From JBBDLF01 sp040879025 (lineage in GTDB: Bacteria > Pseudomonadota > Gammaproteobacteria > Pseudomonadales > Pseudohongiellaceae): 64,000 nt of DNA. Below the pieces are notes generated by a model that did no database searches, had not been told where the DNA came from, and was given only the letters and a program-made list of their open reading frames with translations. Position numbers and translations under genes: made by a program. The stretch covers positions 57,064-121,063 of the forward strand of contig JBBDLF010000019.1 of the NCBI GenBank assembly GCA_040879025.1. Direction: 5' to 3'. Below are positions 9,511 through 17,082 of this stretch, in pieces (the stretch's first letter is position 1; every line of letters starts with the position of its first letter).

Positions 9511-9599
9511 ACAGGTTCCGCCATGCGCTTCAGGACACCCTGGACTGGGTCCACACGGAAAACCTGCTAATCAATTGACTGGATTAAAGTCCAAATTGC

Positions 9600-11792
9600 A
9601 TGAGTACAACAGAGCGAGTCAATCGCAGCGGCCTGCAGGTTGCCGCTGAGCTGGATGCGCTGGTGAGCCAGGAGGCGGCACCGGGGACAGGCGTGGATCC
9701 TGTGGCATTCTGGGAGGGATTCGCGGCCATCATCTCCGATCTTGCTCCGGAAAACCGGGAGCTGCTCACCCGCCGTGATGAGCTGCAGGCAAAAATCGAC
9801 GCCTGGCATCTCGACCGCAAAGGCGCCAGCTTCGATGCCAAAGCCTACAAAACCTTCCTGACCGAGATTGCCTATCTGCTGCCGGCGCCGGCCGACTTGG
9901 TGATCGCCACCACCGATGTTGACCACGAAATTGCCAGCCTCGCCGGACCGCAACTCGTAGTACCGGTTACCAACGCCCGTTATGCCCTGAATGCCGCCAA
10001 TGCCCGATGGGGCAGCCTGTACGATGCACTCTACGGCACCGACGTGCTTCCTCAGGAGCCGGGCTGCGACAAGGGTGCCGACTATAATCCGGCCCGGGGC
10101 GAGTTGGTGATGGCGCAGGCCGGCGAGATTCTGGACGAAATCGCGCCGCTTGAGGGGGCCCGCCATGGTGAGGTAGCCACTTACGCCATCGGGAAGCACG
10201 ACGGTGATCGACAACTCCGGGCTGTGCTGAAGGACGGCGGCAGCACCACGCTCGCCGATCCGGCGCAGTTTGTCGGCTTCATCGGTGAGGATGAGCCAAG
10301 CGTGATCCTGCTGCGCAATAACGGTCTCCATGTGGAAATTCAGGTGGACCGAGGGCATCCGGTGGGTTCGGCCCACGCCGCGGGCGTCAAGGACGTGGTG
10401 ATGGAAGCCGCTACCACCACCATTCAGGACTGCGAGGATTCCGTTGCGGCCGTGGATGCCGCGGACAAGTGCATCGTGTACGGTAATTGGTTAGGGCTGA
10501 TGAAAGGCAACCTCGAGGAGGTGCTCGATAAAGGAGGCAAGACCATCACCCGGCGGCTGAATCCGGATCGGGAGTACACAGGACGCGATGGACGGCCGCT
10601 CACCCTGCATGGACGCAGTCTGATGCTGGTTCGCAACGTAGGTCATCTGATGACCACCGACGCGGTACTCGGTCCGGAGGGAGACGAGGTGCCGGAGGGC
10701 ATCCTTGATGCCGCGGTGACCAGCCTGTGTGCCATGCACGACCTGAAGGGCATTGCCAAGGTAAGAAACTCGCGCACTGGCAGCATTTACATTGTCAAGC
10801 CCAAGATGCATGGACCGGCGGAGGTGGCATTCACCTGCGCGCTGTTCTCCCGGGTGGAGAACCTGCTGGGCCTCTCGCGCAACACGATCAAGCTGGGGAT
10901 CATGGACGAGGAACGCCGCACCACAGTGAACCTCGCAGCCTGCATCGCCGCGGCGAAGGAACGGGTGGTGTTCATCAACACCGGCTTTCTCGACCGAACC
11001 GGTGACGAGATCCATACCAGCATGGAGGCGGGCCCGTTCCTGCGCAAAGAGGAGATCAAGGGCGAGCCGTGGATTCAGGCTTATGAGAACGCCAATGTCG
11101 ATATCGGCCTCGCCGCGGGGTTCAGCGGCAAGGCTCAGATCGGCAAGGGCATGTGGCCGAAGCCCGACGAGATGAAGGAGATGCTTGCCGCCAAGATCAA
11201 CCATCCGCGGGCGGGCGCCAATACAGCCTGGGTGCCGTCACCCACCGCGGCCACCCTGCATGCCATCCACTATCACCGCGTGGACGTATTTGCGCGCCAG
11301 CGGGAGTTGAAGAGCCGCCCGCCGGCCAGCGTCGATGACATCCTCAAGATGCCGTTACTGGGCAACCGCCGGTTATCCTCCGCTGAGGTGCAGGCGGAGC
11401 TGGACAATAACACCCAGGGCATCCTCGGCTATGTGGTGCGCTGGGTGGAGCATGGCGTGGGCTGCTCCAAGGTTCCTGACATCCGCAATGTGGGGCTCAT
11501 GGAAGACCGGGCGACCCTGCGTATCTCGAGCCAGCACATCGCCAACTGGCTTCACCACGGGATCTGTAGCCAGACCCAGGTCATGGATACCCTGAAACGT
11601 ATGGCCGCGGTGGTCGACGAGCAGAACGCGGGCGTACCAGACTATCGTCCCATGGCGAAAGCTTTCGAGGGCAGCCTGGCTTTTCAGGCCGCCTGCGATC
11701 TGGTGTTCCGGGGCCGCGAGCAGCCCAATGGCTACACGGAGCCGGTGCTGCATGCTCGTCGGCGGGAGGCCAAGGCGCGCTTCGGATCGTAG
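9600..11792 (+). CDS. glcB: Malate synthase G
   Basis: A 730-residue protein, the size of malate synthase G (about 723 residues). It condenses glyoxylate with acetyl-CoA to malate in the cytoplasm, the second step of the glyoxylate route. Family stretches are abundant: RGHPVGSAHAAGVKDVVMEA, TTTIQDCEDSVAAVDAADK, NRRLNPDREY-like arginine-rich region, LNRTGDEIHTSMEAGP-type segment (here FLDRTGDEIHTSMEAGP) and EHGVGCSKVPDI near the C-terminus. The isoform G extra domain is present. Isocitrate lyase is not in the window, so glyoxylate may come from glycolate or other two-carbon compounds. Confidence 0.95.
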   Translation: MSTTERVNRSGLQVAAELDALVSQEAAPGTGVDPVAFWEGFAAIISDLAPENRELLTRRDELQAKIDAWHLDRKGASFDAKAYKTFLTEIAYLLPAPADLVIATTDVDHEIASLAGPQLVVPVTNARYALNAANARWGSLYDALYGTDVLPQEPGCDKGADYNPARGELVMAQAGEILDEIAPLEGARHGEVATYAIGKHDGDRQLRAVLKDGGSTTLADPAQFVGFIGEDEPSVILLRNNGLHVEIQVDRGHPVGSAHAAGVKDVVMEAATTTIQDCEDSVAAVDAADKCIVYGNWLGLMKGNLEEVLDKGGKTITRRLNPDREYTGRDGRPLTLHGRSLMLVRNVGHLMTTDAVLGPEGDEVPEGILDAAVTSLCAMHDLKGIAKVRNSRTGSIYIVKPKMHGPAEVAFTCALFSRVENLLGLSRNTIKLGIMDEERRTTVNLAACIAAAKERVVFINTGFLDRTGDEIHTSMEAGPFLRKEEIKGEPWIQAYENANVDIGLAAGFSGKAQIGKGMWPKPDEMKEMLAAKINHPRAGANTAWVPSPTAATLHAIHYHRVDVFARQRELKSRPPASVDDILKMPLLGNRRLSSAEVQAELDNNTQGILGYVVRWVEHGVGCSKVPDIRNVGLMEDRATLRISSQHIANWLHHGICSQTQVMDTLKRMAAVVDEQNAGVPDYRPMAKAFEGSLAFQAACDLVFRGREQPNGYTEPVLHARRREAKARFGS

Positions 11793-11908
11793 CCGGCGGC
11801 GGCTGGAACACTGGCGCCAATGCCACCGGCAGGGTCGCATGATTGCCGAAGCGGGAACAGGGTGATATATGTTAGTGCCGAGCCTGAAATCGTAGATGAG
11901 GACCCGTG

Positions 11909-13633
11909 ATGCCTGCCGTTCAAAATTCCAGTTTTCTGGCCCCAATGGCTTTTCTTTGCCTCACCTGCGCAGCAACGTTGGCACAGGAGCCGATTACCGA
12001 CTACAGCACGGTTACCGACCAGCGCCTCCTTGATCCCGAAGCTCGCAACTGGCTTTCTTACCGCGGCACTCTCGATGGCTGGGGTTACAGTTCCCTGGAT
12101 CAGATCAATGCCGCCAACGTTGGCCGGTTGCAGCCGGTTTGGGCTTTTTCCACCGGTATGGACGGCGGGCACGAGTCTCCGCCCGTCGTCAACGACGGGA
12201 TCATGTTCATCACTACACCCGGTAACCTGGTTTATGCGCTGGATGCGGTATCCGGCGACTTGTTGTGGCGTTATCAACATGCGCTGCGTGAACCGTATAT
12301 CGCGTTTCACCGCACCAACCGGGGTGTGGCTCTCTACGGGGACAAAGTCTACACAGCAACACTGGACGCCCGGGTGGTGGCACTGGACGCCCGCACTGGC
12401 GACGTGCTGTGGAACACGCCTGTCCAGGACAACAATTTTGGCTACTACATCACCATGGCGCCACTCGCCATCGATGGCAAGATCCTGGTTGGCACCTCCG
12501 GCGGGGAACTGGGAATCAGAGGCTTCGTGGTGGCTTTGGATGCCGAAACCGGTGAGGAGGCCTGGCGCACCTACACTGTGCCGGCTCCTGGTGAGCCCGG
12601 TAATGACACCTGGCCCGGTGAGTCCTGGCGCACCGGAGGCGCCGCCGTCTGGGTACCGGGCCATTACGACCCGGAGCTGGGTCTGGCTTATTTTGGAACG
12701 GGAAATCCAGGACCCTGGATCGGCGACCAGCGCCCCGGGGATAATCTCTACACCAACTCGGTACTCGCCCTTGATATAGAGACCGGCGCCATTCGCGCCC
12801 ACCATCAGTATCACTGGAATGGCTCCTGGGACTGGGACGAGGTCTCCACGCCGATCCTCATGCCGGTCACGCGCGGCGGGCGCACTATGGATTCGCTGGT
12901 GCATGCCGGCCGCAACGGTTATCTGTGGCTGCTGGAACGTGAGGCCAACGCCATCAATTTTGTCGCCGCCGAGCCCTATGTGTACCAGAATGCCTTTACC
13001 GGGATCGACCCACAGACCGGCCGTCCCAGCTACGACCCGAATCACAAGCCGGTCACCGGCGCTGTGACGGATTTTTGCCCATCGCTGTGGGGCGGCAAGG
13101 ACTGGCCTCCCGCCGCCTACAACCCCGACACCGGCCTGGTCTATATCCCCGCCAACGAGAACACCTGCGGCAGTATCGAGGGCACCGAGGTAACGTATAC
13201 ACCCGGCAGCGCTTATATGGGTGCCCGCTCGCAGATGAGCTTGCGCGAAGGCGCCGATCACATCGGGGAAATCCAGGCCTGGGACATGAACACCGGCGAA
13301 CAAGTGTGGACACGCGAATTCCCGTCTCACAACTGGGGCGGCATCCTCACCACCGCCGGCAACCTGGTATTCAGCGGCGGCACCCCCGATCGCTATTTTC
13401 GCGCCCACGACGCTCGCAGCGGCGAAGAGCTGTGGCGCTTTCGCACCAACTCCGGAATCATCGGCGTCCCCTCGACGTTTTCTGTTGACGGCAGGCAGTA
13501 CGTTGCCGTGCAGTCGGGCTGGGGCGTCGACGCGGCCAGCATGACGGCGCGCATCGACCAGGCAAGAGGAACCGCGACTTTTGTTCCACAAGGGGGGGTG
13601 GTTTGGGTGTTCGCCTTGCCAGGGCGAAGGTGA
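11909..13633 (+). CDS. PQQ-dependent alcohol dehydrogenase (XoxF/ADH-like)
   Basis: A 574-residue secreted quinoprotein. The signal peptide ends near AATLAQ. The eight-bladed propeller shows tryptophan-docking repeats such as ALDARTGDVLWNT, ALDAETGEEAWRT and AWDMNTGEQVWTRE, and YRGTLDGWGYSSLDQINAAN at its start, typical of methanol/ethanol dehydrogenases. The active-site segment GSWDWDEVS has D308-W-D310: the second Asp two residues after the catalytic Asp is the lanthanide-coordinating pattern known from XoxF and ExaF, so a lanthanide metal is predicted. No adjacent Cys-Cys pair is visible, and there is no haem domain. It probably oxidises an alcohol in the periplasm. Confidence 0.85.
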   Translation: MPAVQNSSFLAPMAFLCLTCAATLAQEPITDYSTVTDQRLLDPEARNWLSYRGTLDGWGYSSLDQINAANVGRLQPVWAFSTGMDGGHESPPVVNDGIMFITTPGNLVYALDAVSGDLLWRYQHALREPYIAFHRTNRGVALYGDKVYTATLDARVVALDARTGDVLWNTPVQDNNFGYYITMAPLAIDGKILVGTSGGELGIRGFVVALDAETGEEAWRTYTVPAPGEPGNDTWPGESWRTGGAAVWVPGHYDPELGLAYFGTGNPGPWIGDQRPGDNLYTNSVLALDIETGAIRAHHQYHWNGSWDWDEVSTPILMPVTRGGRTMDSLVHAGRNGYLWLLEREANAINFVAAEPYVYQNAFTGIDPQTGRPSYDPNHKPVTGAVTDFCPSLWGGKDWPPAAYNPDTGLVYIPANENTCGSIEGTEVTYTPGSAYMGARSQMSLREGADHIGEIQAWDMNTGEQVWTREFPSHNWGGILTTAGNLVFSGGTPDRYFRAHDARSGEELWRFRTNSGIIGVPSTFSVDGRQYVAVQSGWGVDAASMTARIDQARGTATFVPQGGVVWVFALPGRR

Positions 13634-13693
13634 CTGCCATACACTTCAGAGAGAACGGTCGGAATCAACTCATACTTCTTGAGGATGTACCCA

Positions 13694-14761
13694 ATGTCAC
13701 TGCATGTTCACAAAACCGGACCACTGAAACTCGCGGCAGTGGCAGCCGCCGTGCTGGCGATGGGAGTTTTCGCGGCGCAGGAAAGGGAACAGGATCAGGA
13801 GTTCCGGGCTCACCCCTCCACCCAGGAGCCGCATCGGCTGGTGACTCTGGAAACCCTGAAACGCTGGGAAACCGAGCTGTCCAATTGGGGGCGCTGGGGT
13901 GGCGATGATCAGCGCGGCACACTCAACCTGATTACGCCTGCCAAAACCCGGCAGGCGGCGGGGCTGGTGCAGGATGGCATCACCGTCACCCTGCAGCATT
14001 TTGTCACTTCGGAAGTGGCCATAGACAGCCAGTCATTCGGCCCCACGGACCACTGGATGAGCCGCATCGATCCGGATACTGGAATGCCGAGTTTCGCACT
14101 GGATGAAATCCAGTTTTCCCTGCACGACGGCATGCTGTCCCACCTCGACGCGCTGTGTCATTACCGCAGCGAAATCGACGGGGAATATGTGATCTTCAAT
14201 GGCTATCCGCAGAACCTCACCGCCGAGGGCTGTCATGACCTCGCCATCGACAAGATGGGAACTTCCTACGTTACCCGCGGGGTGCTGGTGGACATGCCCT
14301 TGCTCAAGGGCGTCGACTATCTCGAACCCAGCACGCCCATCTATGTGGAAGACCTGGAAGCCTGGGAGGAGTTCGCCGGCGTCACCATCGGCAGCGGCGA
14401 TGCCTTGCTGATCCGCGGGGGGCGTTGGGAGCGAAGGGAAGACGTGGGTCCGTGGTATTACAACCGGGGCGGCGCGGGGCTGCATGCTTCAGTCCTGCCC
14501 TGGCTGCGCGAACGCGACGTGGCGCTGCTGGTAAGTGATGCGGTAAACGACGTGCAACCCTCCGGCGTGGAAGGCATCAATCGCCCGGTGCATCAGCTCA
14601 CCCAAGTCAATATCGGTTTACCCATCGTGGACAATGGCTATCTCAAGGACGTCGCGGAAGTAGCCCGGCGCCTGCAGCGCTGGGAATTCATGGTATCAAT
14701 CCAGATCAATCCGATTGAAGGCGGAACAGCCAGTCCCTTCAACGCAAACGCGACTTTCTGA
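13694..14761 (+). CDS. Secreted cyclase-family (kynurenine formamidase-like) hydrolase
   Basis: About 355 residues with a signal peptide (through about residue 28). The metal-binding signature of the cyclase / KynB superfamily, HxGTHxDxPxH, appears as LHDGMLSHLDALCHY. An upstream WGGDDQRGTLNLITPAK segment is also typical of the longer bacterial members. GAGG at 13681-13684 supports the ATG at 13694. These enzymes are metal-dependent amidohydrolases or lactonases; the substrate is unknown. The gene lies 60 bp behind the PQQ dehydrogenase and is followed by a REP-like hairpin. Confidence 0.82.
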   Translation: MSLHVHKTGPLKLAAVAAAVLAMGVFAAQEREQDQEFRAHPSTQEPHRLVTLETLKRWETELSNWGRWGGDDQRGTLNLITPAKTRQAAGLVQDGITVTLQHFVTSEVAIDSQSFGPTDHWMSRIDPDTGMPSFALDEIQFSLHDGMLSHLDALCHYRSEIDGEYVIFNGYPQNLTAEGCHDLAIDKMGTSYVTRGVLVDMPLLKGVDYLEPSTPIYVEDLEAWEEFAGVTIGSGDALLIRGGRWERREDVGPWYYNRGGAGLHASVLPWLRERDVALLVSDAVNDVQPSGVEGINRPVHQLTQVNIGLPIVDNGYLKDVAEVARRLQRWEFMVSIQINPIEGGTASPFNANATF

Positions 14762-14770
14762 GTTGGATGA

Positions 14771-14836
14771 ATGGGGTCAGAGTAAAAATACAGTAGTTGG
14801 CCTGACCGAACTACTGTATTTTTACTCTGACCCCAT
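14771..14836. repeat. REP-like palindrome (family 2), copy 1
   Basis: Perfect inverted repeat of 28 bp: arms 14771-14798 and 14809-14836 around a 10-nt loop. The outer part reads ATGGGGTCAGAGTAAAAATA. It lies between the cyclase gene and the NHL gene, so it may form a strong hairpin in a read-through transcript. Confidence 0.9.
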
Positions 14837-14861
14837 TTATCGAAAAAAGAGAGGTGAGATT

Positions 14862-15980
14862 ATGTTCTACAATCGATTCAGAATGGCAGTCCTTTGCGCG
14901 GCGGCACTGCTGGCCGGCAATGCCGTGGGCCAGAATGGCAACATTATCACGGGCGAAGGATTTCCCAACCCCAATCCCAATGTTATCAACGACTGGGGTG
15001 ATCTGCCGGCAGGGCGTGACTGGGGTTCCACCGCGGGGATCGATATTGATCCAACCGATGGACACGTTGTGGCCTATGAACGTTGCGGTTCCGGTTCAGC
15101 GGGCGGGCCCGGTGTCAACTGTGACAGCAATCCTGTCGATCCCATCTTCAAATTCGATCGTCACAGCGGCGAGATTCTGGCGAATTTTGGTGCGGGCATC
15201 ATGGTGACTCCCCACGGTATCCATGTGGACGATGAAGGCAACGTGTGGGTGGCGGATTTTGCCGCCAATGCAGAAGGCACCAAGGGGCATCAGGTACACA
15301 AATTCAGTCCCGATGGTGAATTGCTTATGAGCCTGGGCACGGCGGGACAGCCCGGGAATGATCGCAGCCATTTCAATCAGCCGAACGATGTCATCGTCGG
15401 GCCTGATGGCAGTATCTACGTGGCCGATGGACACAGTGGTCAGAACATGCTCAATGATCAGGAAATTGAAGAAGGCCGACGTAGCGGACAGACCGGTCGC
15501 ATCGTGAAATTCGCGCCCGACGGCAGTTACCTCGCGGAATGGGGTCGCCTTGGCACCGCCCACGGTGAATTCCGCACTCCCCATGCCCTGGAATTCGATT
15601 CCCAGGGACGCCTGTGGGTTGCCGACCGCGGCAACCATCGCATCGAGATTTTTGACCAGGATGGCAATTACCTGGAATCACGTTACACCTACGGCCGCAT
15701 CAGTGGTCTGTTTATCACCGCCGATGACATGGTCTATGCCATCGATTCCGAGTCGGGCCCAACGCGACACGAACCCTGGCATTGCGGTGTGCGCATCGGC
15801 CCATTGGATGAGGATCGCATCGTGGCTTTCATCCCGGGCTATCAGACTGAAAGCCGGGGTGAGCAAGGCACCGCCGGAGAAGGAGTGGCAGTGGATGCGG
15901 ACGGCAATGTGTTCGCCGCCGAAGGCCCCGCCTCCCTGCCATTGGCGGGCAGCTCATTCACGAAATACACATCCAGGTAA
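14862..15980 (+). CDS. Secreted NHL-repeat propeller, PAL-like (peptidyl-hydroxyglycine lyase type)
   Basis: About 372 residues with a signal peptide ending near NAVGQ. NHL repeats follow: TPHGIHVDDEGNVWVADF, QVHKFSPDGELLMSLG, QPNDVIVGPDGSIYVADG, TPHALEFDSQGRLWVADR. Order and spacing resemble the lyase half (PAL) of peptidylglycine alpha-amidating monooxygenase, in which His residues in the PHxxxxD segments bind zinc. The ATG at 14862 is chosen because the upstream frame runs through the palindrome. Enzyme activity is not proven; many bacterial NHL propellers are uncharacterised. A PHM-like protein is encoded at 29985-31460. Confidence 0.8.
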   Translation: MFYNRFRMAVLCAAALLAGNAVGQNGNIITGEGFPNPNPNVINDWGDLPAGRDWGSTAGIDIDPTDGHVVAYERCGSGSAGGPGVNCDSNPVDPIFKFDRHSGEILANFGAGIMVTPHGIHVDDEGNVWVADFAANAEGTKGHQVHKFSPDGELLMSLGTAGQPGNDRSHFNQPNDVIVGPDGSIYVADGHSGQNMLNDQEIEEGRRSGQTGRIVKFAPDGSYLAEWGRLGTAHGEFRTPHALEFDSQGRLWVADRGNHRIEIFDQDGNYLESRYTYGRISGLFITADDMVYAIDSESGPTRHEPWHCGVRIGPLDEDRIVAFIPGYQTESRGEQGTAGEGVAVDADGNVFAAEGPASLPLAGSSFTKYTSR

Positions 15981-15981
15981 A

Positions 15982-16048
15982 ATAAATGGGGTCAGAGTAA
16001 AAATACAGTAGTTTGAAACTACTGTATTTTTACTCTGACCCCATTTAT
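15982..16048. repeat. REP-like palindrome (family 2), copy 2, perfect 33-bp arms
   Basis: Arms 15982-16014 and 16016-16048 are perfect inverted repeats around a single-base loop. It sits exactly between two convergent genes (stops at 15980 and 16050), so it probably serves as a bidirectional terminator or transcript stabiliser. Confidence 0.92.
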
Positions 16049-16049
16049 C

Positions 16050-16913
16050 TCAGGCAACTCCCGAGCGGCGCCTTTTCATCCAGTACATATCGCCGTCCGC
16101 ATAGTTCAGCAGGGTATCGGCATCCTCGCCGTCCGTGGGATAACAGGCTACGCCGATACTGCAGGAGGGCATTTTAATCCCGCCGAATTCAGCGCCCAGC
16201 GGCTCGGCCATGACCGCGAGAATCTGCTCCACCTTCCTGGAAACGTCATCGGCCGACTGGATGCGCGTCAACAAAACAGTGAATTCATCACCACCCATCC
16301 GGGCCACCGTGTCCGTCTCACGTACGCAGCCTTCCAGCCGTCGTGCGACCGTACAGAGCACACGATCACCCATCGCATGTCCATGGACATCATTGACACG
16401 CTTGAAGTCATTGATATCCAGAAACAGCAAAGCCAGACCACTCTGGTGGCGGCGGACCTCACGCAGAGCCGACTCCACTCGATCATAGAACAGCGATCGG
16501 TTGGTCAGTGCTGTCAGCGGATCATGGTGGGCGAGGAAGCGCAATTCGTTCTCGGCCTGCCTGAGGGCCGTCACGTCCCGCGCGACACCGATCCTCACAC
16601 CCTCTTTCTCGAACCACTGGGCGGACCATAGGATGTTCACGACTCCGCCATCCTTGCGGATATAACGATTATGGAAATCGATGTGGGGCTGACCGCTCAT
16701 GACCCGGTGAACAGAAGCCCGTGTGGCCACCAGGTCGTCAGGATGCCAGTAGTCGGTGATCGAGGTGCCGGTCAGTTCGTCGGCACGGTAACCGAGCAAT
16801 GTCTCACAGGCATCGCTGACAAAGACGATCTGGTCGTCCCCATCGACCACGAAGACCGTGTCCAGCAACAGATTGATCAGTTTGGGGTAGAGCGCTTGCA
16901 GGTCAGCGGGCAT
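16050..16913 (-). CDS. PAS-GGDEF diguanylate cyclase
   Basis: A 287-residue soluble signalling protein. The PAS domain (about 10-120) includes VVDGDDQIVFVSDACETLLG. The GGDEF domain (about 125-285) begins with the usual HDPLTALTNRSLFYDR and carries an intact active site G207-G-D-E-F211. The inhibitory I-site RxxD is present five residues upstream as RETD, so product inhibition is expected. It makes cyclic di-GMP from two GTP. It lacks membrane segments, so the signal is sensed in the cytoplasm. It converges on the NHL gene across a palindrome. Confidence 0.93.
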   Translation of the reverse strand: MPADLQALYPKLINLLLDTVFVVDGDDQIVFVSDACETLLGYRADELTGTSITDYWHPDDLVATRASVHRVMSGQPHIDFHNRYIRKDGGVVNILWSAQWFEKEGVRIGVARDVTALRQAENELRFLAHHDPLTALTNRSLFYDRVESALREVRRHQSGLALLFLDINDFKRVNDVHGHAMGDRVLCTVARRLEGCVRETDTVARMGGDEFTVLLTRIQSADDVSRKVEQILAVMAEPLGAEFGGIKMPSCSIGVACYPTDGEDADTLLNYADGDMYWMKRRRSGVA

Positions 16914-17043
16914 AGGTCAGGGAAATCCGGTTCACAAGCCTCGATTATAGCCGATCACGACGGGGGGGGATAAGGCATCGCACGGATCCAGGGGCCATGT
17001 GTATATATGCACGCTCGAATCTTTGCGCGTCCTGTTTTTCACT

Positions 17044-17076
17044 AAACTACTGTATTTTTACTCTGACCCCATTTAT
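17044..17076. repeat. REP-like palindrome (family 2), single arm
   Basis: One complete 33-bp right arm identical to that at 16016-16048, without its partner. It ends just before the stop of the FtsX permease gene. A solitary arm suggests deletion or partial mobilisation. Confidence 0.85.
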
Positions 17077-17082
17077 TGCCAT

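Noticed and set aside
11732..13591. 619-codon minus-strand frame over the PQQ dehydrogenase
   Set aside because: Antisense to a gene with clear PQQ motifs; long only because of high GC and codon bias.
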